The notes: a model not told the origin generated them from the sequence alone. 64,000 nucleotides of DNA from Bedellia somnulentella (GCA_963576735.1 OY755191.1:7903608-7967607), one strand, 5' to 3'; shown: positions 23,063 through 34,881, counted from the first letter of the stretch. Program-made: numbers and translations.

Positions 23063-23288
23063 TATGAAACTCTTGTCGTCATAAATAAGAGTTCTGTGAT
23101 ATGTTTTGCCTTTTGAGACCCAACTAGTAAAAACTAGTAGCTGTCTGTCAGACACACCACATTGACTTTGCCAAAAAGATTGAAGAGCCCCTTAAAACCA
23201 CTCTGCAATGCTATTTATAAAAAAACTCTTATATGCCTCGAGTATCACTAAGCCATTTGTATACAAACTTGATAGGACATCTACCCTG

Positions 23289-23525
23289 TACATACATACA
23301 TACATATACTAACGGCCGTAAATCCCAAAAACGAGAAGTCAGAGCTTCGGAGCTAGGAACTCTTCAGCCACTATTGGAAGATGATAGGGGACAAGATGGT
23401 AGAAATATAATATCGTCTTCAACCGCATCACCCAAAAACCACTTTAAAAACCCCCTACCCCTAGTCGCTTCTTACGATATCCGTGGGAAGAACGGGGTAG
23501 TGACATTCTAAGCCGGCACTACAAG
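23289..23525 (-). mobile_element. RTE-derived short retroposon, near full-length
   Basis: The minus-strand tail (ATACATATACTAACGGCCGT) through the head (TCTAAGCCGGCACTAC). Confidence 0.85.
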
Positions 23526-23632
23526 GCACAAAATACAGCTGTACTAGTATCATCCGAACAGGGGACTTAATTTATATAAGAATATTCCAATTCTATTAAT
23601 ACATACATACATACATACATATACTCACGCCA

Positions 23633-23910
23633 TTAATTCCCATTGGGGTAGGCAGAGACTATCGATCGCCACTTCGTACGATCCTGACAAACCTCTCTAG
23701 CTTCGCTTACATCCATCAATCTTTTCATACATGCTCTTTTATTCTTCATACTTCGGACGCCAGCCTTTTTGAGCACACTCTCAATTTGGTCCAAGTGTGT
23801 TCTCCGTGGTCGTCCTCTACTAACATTACCATCCACACTAGCTCTATAGATCCCTTTTACCAATTTTCTATCATCCATCCTCTCTATGTGCCCAAACCAT
23901 CTCAACATTC
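23633..23910 (-). pseudogene. RTE copy 2, C-terminal end after the nonsense codon
   Basis: MLRWFGHIERMDD, GRPRRTHLDQIESVLKKAGV and CQDRTKWRSIVSAYPNGN in the same frame as the RT part, separated from it only by one stop. Confidence 0.9.
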
Positions 23911-23911
23911 C

Positions 23912-25421
23912 TTATTCTATCTTTCTTACAATATCATCTTTCACACCACACTTTTCACGAATAACGCTATTTCTCACTCGGTCACACAATCTAACATTAC
24001 AAATTTTTCTGAGGGACCTCATCTCTACTGCATTCACTCTGCTCTCATGCTTCTTCTGCCACACCCAACATTCGCTTCCATACATAAGCGTAGGAACAAG
24101 AACAGCATCATGCACAGCCATTCGGGCCTTTTCAGACACCGATTGACTGATCATTAGGCTATTCATTGCTCCATTTACCGCATTACCCTTTTTCACTCTT
24201 CTTTCAATGTCTTCATCACATTTTCCATCCCTTGTAAACAAACTTCCCAGATATACAAACTCCTTCACCTGTTCCACATCCTTACCATCAATCGCAATCA
24301 CGCATTCTGTCACATCTTCCTGTCTCTCAAAAACCATCGTTTTGGTCTTATCCACATTCACCCTCATTCCCTTTCTTACAAAAGACTCACATGCAATATT
24401 CATCATCTCTTGCAACTCTTCTGCCGATGATGCAAGTAGCACTTGATCGTCAGCATACAAGAGGCATTTAATGATGAATCCACCCATCCTTAGTCCATAA
24501 TCACTTTCACGCAACTCTGTCAAACAGTCATCCATGAACAAATTGAAGAGCCACGGAGAAGCTACACATCCCTGTCGGACACCCCTAGAGATTCCGAACC
24601 AGTCAGTGTTTTCCCCGTTTACTCTTACACATGCACTAGAATCCTCATAGAGTGATACCAATGCACGTATAAGTTGACTCCCCAAACAGAACTTGGATAA
24701 CACCTCCCATAAACACTTTCTTACCACCCTATCATACGCCTTCTCTAAATCAATGAAGGAGCAATACACCTTTTGGTTCTTAGCTAAGAACTTTTCAGTG
24801 ATGCTCCTTAGAGAGAAGATTTGATCCATACATCCCATTCCTTTCCTAAATCCCGCTTGCACATCCCATATTTTCTCATCAGTTTCATTCATCACTCTTT
24901 CAATCAGTACCTTAGCATACAATTTACCAACAATGCTGAGTAAGCTGATGCCGCGGTAGTTTTTAGCCTCTTGGTGTGACCCCTTTCCTTTATATAGAGG
25001 CACAATCACCGCCTTGCACCAGTCTCGAGGAACTTTGCCACTCGACCAGCATTTTTGGAAAAGGAAGTACAACCAAGAAGCCACCAACCCTTTACCAGCC
25101 CTCAGCATTTCGATAGTTATCCTATCATACCCTGCCGCCTTCCCTACTTTCATACTTTTCATTGCTTTCATTATTTCTTCCATACTAATCTCACTGTCAC
25201 TGAAATCACCCATCTCTTCGTTCCAATCAACATTACTGTCGATTGGCGAAGAAATGGATGCATCCTCTTTTTCAAACAGTCCCTCAAAATAATTCTTCCA
25301 TACCCGTTTCATGCTACTTTCATCCGTCGCCAATTCACCCTGTTCATCTCTTATTACACTCACTCTCGTGTTTTGGGAAACTCCCTTTTCCTTCCGGATA
25401 TACTTCCAGAATAACTTTTGG
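23912..25421 (-). pseudogene. RTE copy 2, reverse transcriptase part
   Basis: About 500 codons. RT palm motifs in order: FIDLEKAYDRV (motif A), SRGVRQGCVASP (motif B), LLYADDQVLLASS (catalytic YADD), then KTKTMVF and YLGSLFTRDGKC, and the RTE-type C-terminal region (SECWVW, RSLRKICNVRLCDRV). The frame ends at a single AAA-to-TAA change (about 23911) just before RWFGHIERMDD. In every other respect it is intact. Confidence 0.92.
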
Positions 25422-26726
25422 TTAGTTATCAGAAAGTTTCCTCTCACACCACTCTTGCAAATCCCGCTTTTTCTTTTCTATTTTCTTCTTCACCTCATTC
25501 TTAACTCTCTTATATTCATCTTCACTTTTCTGCACTACATCGTCAGTTACACTCGCATTCATCCGTTTACTAGCTTTAATCGCTAGTAAATCTAACCACG
25601 CTTTCTTCTTATCTCCAACCGCCTCTTTCACAACTTTATCCCACCAACTTGTTGGTGGTCTATTTGACCTTTTGCACACACCACAAACTTCCGTCGCACA
25701 TTCAACCATCGTCGATTTGAGCACATCCCATACTTCTTCTATTTCCATTTCATCCTTCATCTCCACGCAACTTAGTCTATCATCCAATTTTCTCACATAT
25801 TCATCTCTGATATTTTCATCTTCTTGCAGTTTTTCCACTTTTATTCTCGCAAAATCCGTTGTTGACACTTTAGGCCTGTGACGCCAACGCGTACACAGAC
25901 CCCTTAATCGTGATATAACGAGAAAGTGATCTGTGCCAACGTTCGTGCCCCTATAGACCTTGGTGTCAACAACCTTTGCTCTCAGCCTTTCATCAACTAT
26001 CACAAAATCAATCATACTTCTCTCGCTTCCCCTCTGTCTTGTATACATATGGATATCTTTGTGTTTAAACAACGTGTTTGTAACAAAAAGATTCCTCTCC
26101 AAACATACCTCAATCAATTTCTCACCGTTCTCATTCATTCTTTGATCACCAAACTTTCCTAAAACTCTTTCGCAACCGTTGCGTGACACACCAACCCAGC
26201 CATTAAAATCTCCTAACATTATAAGTCTCTCATTCTGATCACACCCATTCACAACATCGTCTAACAGATTCCAAAACTCCTCCCTCTCGGATAGGGATTT
26301 AGACATGTCCGGAGCATAAACGCAAATTATGCGCATCCGGACTAGTCCCAATTTCACCTTAATCCACAGGAGCCTTGGACTCACACATTCGTAATCTTTC
26401 ATACACTGAGCCATCCTTTCAGATATCAGAAGTCCCACTCCTTGGCTAGCTCGGTCATTGTCAGCGACTCCAGACCAGATTGCTGTGATGTTGCCAAGTT
26501 GTGAAACTTCCTTTCCCTTACGCTTCGTCTCATTTAAACATAGAAAATCCAGTTTTCTTTCATTCATAATCATACATACTTCATCTAATTTTTCAAACAT
26601 TCCTCCACATACATTCATCGTACTGAAGCGGGTCTCTTTAGCCCACTTTTCGCCCCGTGAGAAACCATGGCGTGATGAGTGGCGAGCTACATCGCCGCCT
26701 CCGTGTTTATTAGAATTGGAACACAT
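25422..26726 (-). pseudogene. RTE copy 2, endonuclease part of the ORF
   Basis: 434 codons of apurinic-type endonuclease: STMNVCGG (metal-binding Asn), CLNETK (Glu), MLGDFNGW, SMIDFVIVD and GTDHFLVI (catalytic Asp-His). It nicks target DNA for priming. Before residue 30 there is a low-complexity start (NSNKHGGGDVARHSSRHG). A basic linker (KKKIEKKKRDLQEW) leads towards the RT. An 8-nt deletion relative to copy 1, near 25430, ends the frame after KLSDN. Confidence 0.9.
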
Positions 26727-27283
26727 ATTAGACCCACGAGAAGCAAGGGAAGTAAACTGTCCACCTAGCCAGAGCCCCGCTTGACTAGGTAAGGTTATTT
26801 AGTACCCGGAGTGCACCAAGCTCCGGGACGGCGGCACGCTAGCGACCAGGCTCACCCCTGGCCACGCATCCCTCGGCGCGGCAGACCTTGGATTGGTGTA
26901 AGGGCGAAGATGGAAAAGCCCTAGTCCCTTAGTCGACTTCTACGACACCCGCGGGAAGAGATGGGGTAGTGCTATTCTAAGCCGACACTACACAGCAGCT
27001 ATTAATACCTTTACTAAATATAACACACCTTGGACAAACGTAATAAATTCTTTGCCCTTTTCACAAAGCCATTGTAAAACCTCAGAGACAGCTTGACCAG
27101 CAACAACCATGTTCTCACAAAACAGAGCATTGAAAAATAATCTTTCTAAGATTTATTAAAACTCTAACAAGTTTAAGCGCTAGCATGAATTGCTGATTCT
27201 TATCCTTTCAAAGCTTATTTGTAGATCACTGAAACCTTCTTCTCTTGAAGAACTTCACTCAAGACTCTTATCTGTTATTTTAA

Positions 27284-27515
27284 TTTACGTACATACATAC
27301 ATACATATACTCACAGCTATGAATCCCTGGAAGGGATAGGCAGAGTAAGGGAATTATAAATTCTCAGCTCCATTTGCAAGTTGCGTGGGGAAAAGATGGT
27401 AAAATAAAGGTTGGTGATGGTTCTCCAACCGCATCGCCCAAAAAATCACTTGAAAGCCCCAGTACCGTTAGTCGCCCCTTACTTACATTCACCGGAAGAA
27501 ATGCTCATATATCGC
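27284..27515 (-). mobile_element. RTE-derived short retroposon
   Basis: The minus-strand tail (ACATACATACATATACTCAC) through CACCGGAAGAAAT. It lies head-to-head with the next copy. Confidence 0.82.
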
Positions 27516-27526
27516 TACCCCTTTCT

Positions 27527-27705
27527 ATTATTGCATTGGGGCTTTTTATTGGATTTTTGGGCGATGTGGTTGGAGACCCATCACCAAAAACCTTTATTTT
27601 ACGATCTTTTCCCCATTCAACTTCCAAAAGTAGCTGAGGAATTTATAATTCCTTAGCTCTGGCTACCCCTTCTTGGGAACTATAGCCGTGAGTATATCTT
27701 TTTAT
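27527..27705 (+). mobile_element. RTE-derived short retroposon, degenerate head
   Basis: TTGGGGCTTTT, GTGGTTGGAGACCCATCACC and CCTTAGCTCTGGCTACCCC with an AGCCGTGAGTATAT end. Confidence 0.82.
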
Positions 27706-27812
27706 GTATGTGCAAACAAAATTGGGTATAAAATGAAAATTAGTCATGTTATTCAAAAAAAGTTGTTATTTTAATGAAAAGTAATTTAATTTACTTAAAT
27801 TAAACATAAAAT

Positions 27813-28465
27813 TTATTCAAAACGAATGCCTTTATTTTTCAAAATAGCCTTCAATCTTCGCGGCCAGTCTTCAATAGCAGCACGGCACATATTCATGTCA
27901 ATATCGGTCACTGCTTTAGTCAATGATGACTTTAGGCTGCTCAAATTTTTTTGAGGTTTAGAACAGACCACAAATGGCCGTCCTCCAAAGAGTGATATTT
28001 TTTGTTGTATCTCACCCAAATATTAAAAAAAAACGTCTGAAAACAGGATAACGCGGTGCCCTTTTCTTGTGTCCCGCTTGAGCAATACTTTGAATTTTTG
28101 GCTCTCATAGCTATCAGACGCGCTTTCAGTGTATGTCCACTATTTTTTCGGTAAGCTCGTAGTCCCAGGTCTTCATCGAGTACTTTTTTTACGGTACTTC
28201 TGGTTAAGCCCATCTTCAAAGTCATCAATTTCTACTTGCGGTCGGGATTTCTTGCCGCACGCGCCTTGATTGCTTTGATCACCCCTGGAGTCCTAACGGA
28301 ACGAAGCCTGCCAGTTCTTTTCTCGTCATCGACACTAAAGGTTTCATAGTACCTCTTGATGGTACGGTATACGAACCTCATCGTGATTTTTAATTTTTGA
28401 AGTAAGTTGAATATCGTCTTTGGTGGACGGCCGCAACGATGCAATGAAATTACTGTCACTCAGTT
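27813..28465 (-). pseudogene. Tc1-like transposase remnant with the catalytic core deleted
   Basis: Three minus-strand pieces. 28459-28232 has a helix-turn-helix-like part (GRPPKTIFNLLQKL) and a GRLRSVRTPGVIKAIKARAA linker. 28228 onward has GLTRSTVKKVLDEDLGLRAY, a second helix-turn-helix. 27957-27813 is a C-terminus (LKSSLTKAVTDIDMNMCRAA, EDWPRRLKAI). Between FFNIWVRYNKKYHS and the C-terminal piece the DDE/D core is missing. It is non-functional. The TIRs were not resolved; CAGTGACAGT-like sequence near 28605 may be one end. Confidence 0.78.
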
Positions 28466-28619
28466 CTCTTTGCGAGTCTACTCCATTATAAACAAATAAT
28501 TACATTAATTGCGATTTATCAGATTAGTATTAAAAAAATAATTGAAAATCGAACACCATTTCATATTTCTGTCCAGGTGTTCTATTTTAAAAATAATTGG
28601 CCAGTGACAGTATTTAAGA

Positions 28620-29320
28620 ACCGACTAGGTAGTTATACCTCGCTGCACTGCAGCTTAGACTGAAAATACCCTTTCAAAATAGACAAAATTAACGTTTGAT
28701 AGTCCCCTGATGCCTTCTCCAAAATTTAAGCGATTCACCATTTTTTTAAATTAATAATGACTTGTGGTGCCATTCCATGTTTGTCTGTTAACATTTTTTA
28801 GTTCATTTATATGTAAGATGTTTTCAAGAAGCTAAACGGAAAATCTTTACATTATTTAAGTTTGGTCTAAGGTTAATATTTCTCTCAATATATTTTGATT
28901 TATGAAAAAAGTAAGAACAAAGAAGCCTCTAGACTATGGGTCAAATTTTCATACACACAACATATACACACAAAATACAGTTCTACCAGTATCATCCACA
29001 AATAAAACAGGGAACTAAATTTAGATAAAAATATGGTCTTATTATTTCCTCTTTATTCGATAAAGTTAGCACACACCTTAACCAAACTTAAAACCTCTGG
29101 GCAAACTTAAAAATTGCGCTGCCTTATTGATAAAATCATTGTATAACCTCAGAGACAGCTTGGCCAGTAACAAACATGCTTCTACCAAACACTCAAATTT
29201 AAAAAATGCTCTTTGAGGTTTCTTTAAAACTCCAGCATGCTTAAACTGTATCGAACTCGAACTGCTTTTATTTATTTGAGTTTACGAGTATATTATGTTG
29301 GTTTAACTATTACTAGAGAG
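28620..29320. other. No gene seen
   Basis: AT-rich DNA without recognisable coding or repeat structure. Confidence 0.5.
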
Positions 29321-29324
29321 GATG

Positions 29325-29500
29325 GATAATAGTAAATTGGTAAAAAAGACTAATGGAACTAATGTGAAAGGTAAGGACGACTTCGGAGGACACTTTTGGA
29401 CCTAATAGCGAGTGTGCATGTATGAGAAGATTGATGGATGCAAACGAAGCCAGAGAGGTTTGTCAGGATTGTACAAAGTCGCGACTGATAATACTAGCTT
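29325..29500 (+). mobile_element. RTE 3' fragment, rearranged
   Basis: GAGAGGATGGATAATAGTAA, CGGAGGACACTTTTGGACC, GAAGATTGATGGATGC and GAGAGGTTTGTCAGGATTG follow RTE order with internal deletions. Confidence 0.72.
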
Positions 29501-29652
29501 TACCTACACATGCCTACTATTTTATACATTGTGAAGTTGGATAATTATTTTGCACAAATAAATTCACTTCTTTTGTTATTCTGAAATCATATAACCTGTT
29601 CATCATTGCTAAACTTGAAGCAGTCCAATCGGAGAAACAGAAATAAAATACG

Positions 29653-29790
29653 ACGAATCCGCAGCCCCCATATTTAATTAATTGTTAGTAGGAGTATACT
29701 CTATATATAGAACAATAAAAGTGGATGATCGGAATATCAGTGAAGATGGCAGGAAGTGTGGATCAGTGACCAATTCCACAGGAATCGCCG
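29653..29790 (+). repeat. ~135-bp direct repeat, copy 1
   Basis: CGAATCCGCAG ... TAGTAGGAGTATA ... GAACAATAAAAGT ... AGGAAGTGTGGATCAGTGAC CAATTCC recurs at 30036. Confidence 0.75.
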
Positions 29791-30035
29791 GATATTTGTA
29801 TTTCATCACTATTCCGTAATTTTATGCATAAGTTTTTACAAAAAAAGTGCATTCATTTTAACATATTTTGTTTTCTGTAATACTAGAACTACTTATTTAT
29901 ATGGTGGTGGTACAATGGAACCTTTAAAATGATATGCTATATAAAGGTGAAAAGGTGCTATATAGAAATGATTGGATCATTTAAATGCAAACAACTACTG
30001 AGATAAAAAGGTTGCTTTCTTAAAAAAAACTGCAA

Positions 30036-30171
30036 CGAATCCGCAGGCTCCATTATTTAATTTATTGTAAGTAGGAGTATATAGAACAATAAAAGTCGAT
30101 GGGTTGATCGCAATATCAGTGAAGTTCCCAGGAAGTGTGGATCAGTGACCAATTCCAGAGGGATTGCCGGA
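30036..30171 (+). repeat. ~135-bp direct repeat, copy 2
   Basis: Same order of blocks as 29653-29790, offset 383 bp, with small differences. Downstream GC-richer sequence (to about 30235) has no counterpart after copy 1. Confidence 0.75.
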
Positions 30172-30858
30172 TCTCTGCGGCACGAGATAACCCCAAGGGC
30201 TGGCAGGGTTGCCGGCTTACACGCTTTGCCTGTTTACTAGGAATTATACGTATTGAAATCATCTGTACGAAAATCAGTTTTGTAAGCTCCCAAAGTACCC
30301 AACTTAATGCTGAGTCAGCACCGTTTCGCTGTTCAGAGGCATTTCTTTAAGAAAATTTTATATATTTTTTAATTTAGATTTTTAATATGTTGTGTTTTAC
30401 ATTGTTTTTTCTGGTTTTTTTTTGGTTTTTTTTAATGAATTGCTTTTGTCAATGTTTCTATTTTATTTATTTTTATGTATTTAGTTTGCTCTTTCTGTAC
30501 AGCGAATAAGTCTATCTTTCTTTCTATTGAGTGAACAAAATTTGCGGTATATTTTCTTAGGATTGCTATCAAGATAATAATTTAATGAGACTCAAAGTTA
30601 CGCCACGTATATTGGAAGAAGAGGTACGGGTATTCATGTTTCTGTACTTTTTCTTGAATGTAATTTAATCTTCTTTTTTCTTCTTCTGCTACTTTTGTGG
30701 CGTTATTATTTCGAGGAGATACATTTTTGCCTAAACAATACATCACGGACTAGACATTTTGTCAGAATATTAGTGTCACATGACTAAATGCAACTCAAGG
30801 ACGATCAGAATGGGGTATAATGGTGGAATTTGATGAAAAACAATACATAAAGATGTAG
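30172..30858. other. No gene seen
   Basis: T-rich sequence around 30360-30480; no coding signal. Confidence 0.5.
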
Positions 30859-30868
30859 GACAGACTTT

Positions 30869-31235
30869 GAGCGACATGATAGTCCAGTGGATAGAACACC
30901 CGCCCGAAAAACAGAAGGGCGTGAGTTCCAACAAACTGGGACGGGCCTACACCAATTTGTCTTTTCTAAAGTCATATGTGTGGTTAATTTATCATGGTTG
31001 CTAACGGTGAGGGAAAACATCGTGAGGAAACCCACATGGCTGAGTTGTACTTAGTCATGTGACACTGTATTCGTACAAAACGGCGATAGGCCTGCCCCCT
31101 ATTACGTGAGTACACTGTCTAAGCAAAACGTGGGTACCTTCTCTGGAAACTAGATGGCGCTTGCCATGTGAGTTCAGGAGTATTGGTACCTCTGCCAACC
31201 CCTTCGGGGATAAACGGCGTGAACGTTTATGTTAT
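30869..31235 (+). mobile_element. tRNA-derived SINE, copy 2
   Basis: The 367-bp element has A-box ATAGTCCAGTGGAT, a body shared with 21751-22114 (AAAACGGCGATAGGCCTGCC) and the CCAACCCCTTCGGGG, CGGCGTGAACG tail. GACAGACTTT flanks it (30859-30868, 31236-31245). Confidence 0.93.
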
Positions 31236-31355
31236 GACAGACTTTTCTGGCTTCAATCCCACGAATCTTTACATAAGATTTATATAGTTATAAATAAGTA
31301 AAACGAGAAGGGCAAATATCAATGCTTCCCTACACTGATAATGATTATACTCAAA

Positions 31356-31422
31356 CTCCGACTCGGGGTTGGAACAGGCGCCTATCCGCATGAAGGACGG
31401 GAGTTCTTATCCATTGAGCTAA
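31356..31422 (-). mobile_element. tRNA-like SINE head
   Basis: The minus strand has TAGCTCAATGGAT (A-box) and TGTTCCAACCCCG (B-box-like) at tRNA spacing. Confidence 0.45.
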
Positions 31423-32730
31423 TATTATATTGAATGTTTTATATTTATATATACATTATGAATATTCCAGTACTACGAGAATCTCAAGCTTATTGTTTCA
31501 ATAATTTAAACATTTCTTGGAGGACGAACACAGCACAGTTTTTTAAAATGCTAGTCTGAATAAAAAAATACCTTTTGCCTTTTTTCCTTTAAGTTATATA
31601 ATATACATTACGCTACATTAAATTACGTTATGCTGCCAAACCAATATTCATTAGATAGGTAAGTAACTTGAGTCGAAGTGAAACTGAAAAACAGTGGCTG
31701 GCAACCCTGAAAAGGCAACACAAGCGGTGCCGAACACTTATTACTCTAACAAATGATGGCACACAGTCATAAGATTGTTGATAGTGCTTTCCCAAAAATG
31801 TTATTTTGACCTTTCACTTCCTTATAGTTATACTATTGTTAGTCTTTCTTGGCGAAGTATGAGAAATGAACGTACTTTCATTTTATACTATTTTATTGGA
31901 ATAAGTCTTCCCCTGAGGATATATGTGAGGATATAGGTTAAATATAGAATTCTTGTGTTTAAAGCATGAACTAATTTTCCCTCGATTACTTTTGATGTAT
32001 ACATTAAACGACAGCCGTGGCCGGTGACTAGCAATTCTGTCATAACGATGGTTTGTGAGCATAAACGATGGTTTCTAAGTCTTGGGTATATCTCTATATT
32101 TTGGGTATATTTCTTATATTGGATATAAATAATGTATATGCGCTTTGTATATTATTATTGAATTAGTCTACCATAATACAAGTCTTACTTAGCTTGAGGC
32201 TAACTTCATATGTCTTTATTATGTCCGTACAAATATATGTTTAACGATTAGAAAAAAAAGTGCTGCAACCATTAGACTAAGTAGCTCTCCATCACATGAC
32301 AGTTTATACGACACATGGTCGGCAAACGGTACTTAATGATCTCTTTTTCGGCATTGAACAACTTCTAGAAAGAATTAGAAAAACTTGTTAAGTAATTTTA
32401 CTTACTTTGTTACTTACCTAAGTTACATTAGTACTAGTTATTGCTATACAAGACACAGTGGCTGGAATTGTTCTACAAAAACAGATCTCATGTAAAGCCA
32501 AGCTTTTAAATCTGGATCTCTTACTTGATAGACTTTAGAACGTAGTCAAAATATAAGCATACCAAAATTGTATTTATTTTGTCACAGTTTTTTGTGATTG
32601 CAGCTTGATTTTATTTCTCACATGCATGATGTTTTCATATATATGGTCAGTATATTTATGGTTTTTAACAATTTTGTAGCGTTCAAAGTTTCGCTTAAAA
32701 ATAGATTACAAACAACTCTTATTGCTCTCC
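31423..32730. other. No gene seen
   Basis: AT-rich DNA with only short chance ORFs. Confidence 0.5.
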
Positions 32731-32739
32731 TTTGAAGAA

Positions 32740-32859
32740 TCAACCTTTATTTTACCATCTTTTCCCCACGCAACTTCCAAAAGTGGCTGAGGAATTTCTA
32801 ATTATTTAGCTCTGGCTACCCCTTCTAGGGATTTATAGCCGTGAGTATATGTATGTATG
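32740..32859 (+). mobile_element. RTE-derived short retroposon, 5'-truncated with target duplication
   Basis: It begins inside the core (CAACCTTTATTTTACCATC) and ends with a complete tail. TTTGAAGAA flanks both ends (32731-32739, 32860-32868). 5' truncation plus a target duplication is a target-primed insertion signature. Confidence 0.92.
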
Positions 32860-32868
32860 TTTGAAGAA

Positions 32869-33480
32869 CAAATATGGAACTAACATCAGCAGCTCTACCC
32901 CAAATTATTCACACATGGCCTACAAGTAAAATCGAAAATAAATAAAAGGGCTTTTGGATCCAATCAGCAAGGCCACTAAGTCGGTTACTCGCAACATTAA
33001 GTTCTCGACTAAATATTGAATCATCAACTAACTAGTAAATTAAATAAACTTTACTATTTACGGTTATTCAGCTGGCTTCATTTTCAAAACTTTATTTTCC
33101 TTTGAGATAGGGCCTCTAATTTTCTCTTCAAGTTTATTTTACTAATTCAAACTAAAGCTAAAGCCGGTTACAGATAAATTCGGAACGGAGATGGAAAAAC
33201 GTTTTAAATAATTCTTGTCACTGCTTTATTTATCCAATTTAAGGTTGATTACATAAATAGAAGTTCATAGAATTCTGTAACTTGACCTTCGTCTAGATTT
33301 GCTTTCGTAGAAGTGTTGGTGCCTAATCGCACTTTGTTTTATTTATTTATTTTATTAGGATAAACAACCAACAAAAAAAATATAGTAATAACTAAAAATA
33401 AGCTTATATCCACAAAGGTTAATCACGAATAAATCATAATTTGTAATGAATTAAATGGCAATTTAAAATAAAAATTGCGC
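32869..33480. other. No gene seen
   Basis: AT-rich, no motifs. Confidence 0.5.
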
Positions 33481-33556
33481 AGGAAAAGGGAAGATCTTCC
33501 GCCAGGTGGTGTGCCTGCAGACCGCGGTCCAATGTATTAAGTTGGAATTTTTACGC
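33481..33556. repeat. Direct repeat, copy 1 (possible LTR remnant)
   Basis: AGGAAAAGGGAAGATCTTCC, GACCGCGGTCCAA and TGTATTAAGTTGGAA recur at 34512-34590. Confidence 0.6.
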
Positions 33557-33659
33557 TTAGTATTTTAATTACTACCCCGATGAGGATTTGTATGGGAGTC
33601 TTGCTAATGAGTGTGACGATTGCCTGGTTACTTGTTGCTGTGGTATGTGATACATAGAT

Positions 33660-33712
33660 ACGACAGAACGATGCTTAAGTTGCTCTCAGCTGGAATACTC
33701 AATTCAGAAATC
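33660..33712. mobile_element. Half copy of the 9446 MITE family
   Basis: GACAGAACGATGCTTAAGTT GCTCTCAGCTGGAATACTCA and CAGAAATCTGGCG match the right half of the MITE at 9446-9619. Confidence 0.7.
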
Positions 33713-34511
33713 TGGCGATAAAAAAGTATGTAAATAAATGGCTAAATTCTGTGAGTTTTTAATACCGCATATAACACAAGAGGCTTTTTTGCACGTAATT
33801 CAGCAATTAATGGCAATCCATCATGAGGTGCATTTTCCTCTTAATTGTTGCTCATTAAATATATGTTTGAAAGAAATACTAAATTTAACCAAAAATTTAT
33901 ATGTATGGAGAGATTTCGAGAGTTTAAGATTTATCATTGGAGAGGAGCTTAATTTACCCCTCACTTTTCATTACGAATACTTATCATTTTGTCTAATATT
34001 GTGCATAAAAAGTAATGACTCGATAAGGTAGGGACAACAAAATAAATTTTATTAGCATGAACCTAAATCTATAATAGTAACGGATATAAGAAACCTGGCA
34101 AGTATAATTGATTTTTTGACTTCGTCTACTCTCAAAGTGTGTTAAAGGACATAACTATGAGATAACTATGAGAAGATAAGATGGCCCAATTCCAATAAGT
34201 GAAACTCATCACAGCTACGAGTAATAAATATTTGTTTTTACAGACAGGCTTCAGTTAACCCTAGATGGTGATTAGTGTAATGTATGATAGTAATTGTTAC
34301 ATTTAGATTTGTAGGGTTACATTACCGCATGGTAAGCAGAAAGTCATACTGTCGAGCGTGCAGCGCTCACTAGCCAGTCATCGTTCGCTTGCTCTCATAT
34401 CCAGACATATATTTTATAAATACTATATTTAACTGTTTAACCTCTAAACTGTGACGTGAAATATAACCGGGAATTCGTGAACTGAAGTGTGTTGTTGTTC
34501 GTCGGGGTCAC

Positions 34512-34590
34512 CAATGTGGAGGAAAAGGGAAGATCTTCCGCCAGGCGGTGGTATGCCTGGGGACCGCGGTCCAACTGTATTAAGTTGGAA
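34512..34590. repeat. Direct repeat, copy 2, next to a primer-binding-site-like sequence
   Basis: Same blocks as 33481-33556. The minus strand just inside it reads TTGGTGACCCCGACG, a sequence I associate with LTR element primer-binding sites. Confidence 0.5.
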
Positions 34591-34881
34591 CTTGTATATA
34601 TAGTAAATGCTTTAGAAACTTTGATTGCGCGATGTACGATTTGTATGAATTTCTTGCACTGTCAGCGTTTCTATGTAGTGCGCGTCATTGTGTACTGATA
34701 GCGCGTCGCTACAGATTTATAAATATATGTTAAGGTGGCTTAGGATATAGTCTAAAATACATGATTGAAGGTGACACACGTCTTTTATTTGTCAATTAGC
34801 CTATTAAAGTAGTATTAATTATCCTTATGCTCATAATATATTTATAGTATGTATATATGTATTTATAGTTGTACGATAGTC

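Larger units (their letters stand above)
23603..26998 (-). mobile_element. Full-length RTE-type LINE (copy 2), 3.4 kb
   Basis: Minus strand, with a 5' UTR (26998-26727), a coding region and a 3' terminus with an (ATGT)n tail. CTATTAATAC lies at both ends (23593-23602, 26999-27008), so both ends are real. The first ~85 nt (GCTGTGTAGTGTCGGC ... GGGGCTTTT-like) match the start of the short retroposon family. One continuous endonuclease-RT protein with a short 3' UTR and microsatellite-like tail is the RTE clade pattern. Confidence 0.93.

Noticed and set aside
33738..34031. 97-codon ORF on the plus strand
   Set aside because: No domain or motif, AT-driven composition, no splice context; treated as chance.
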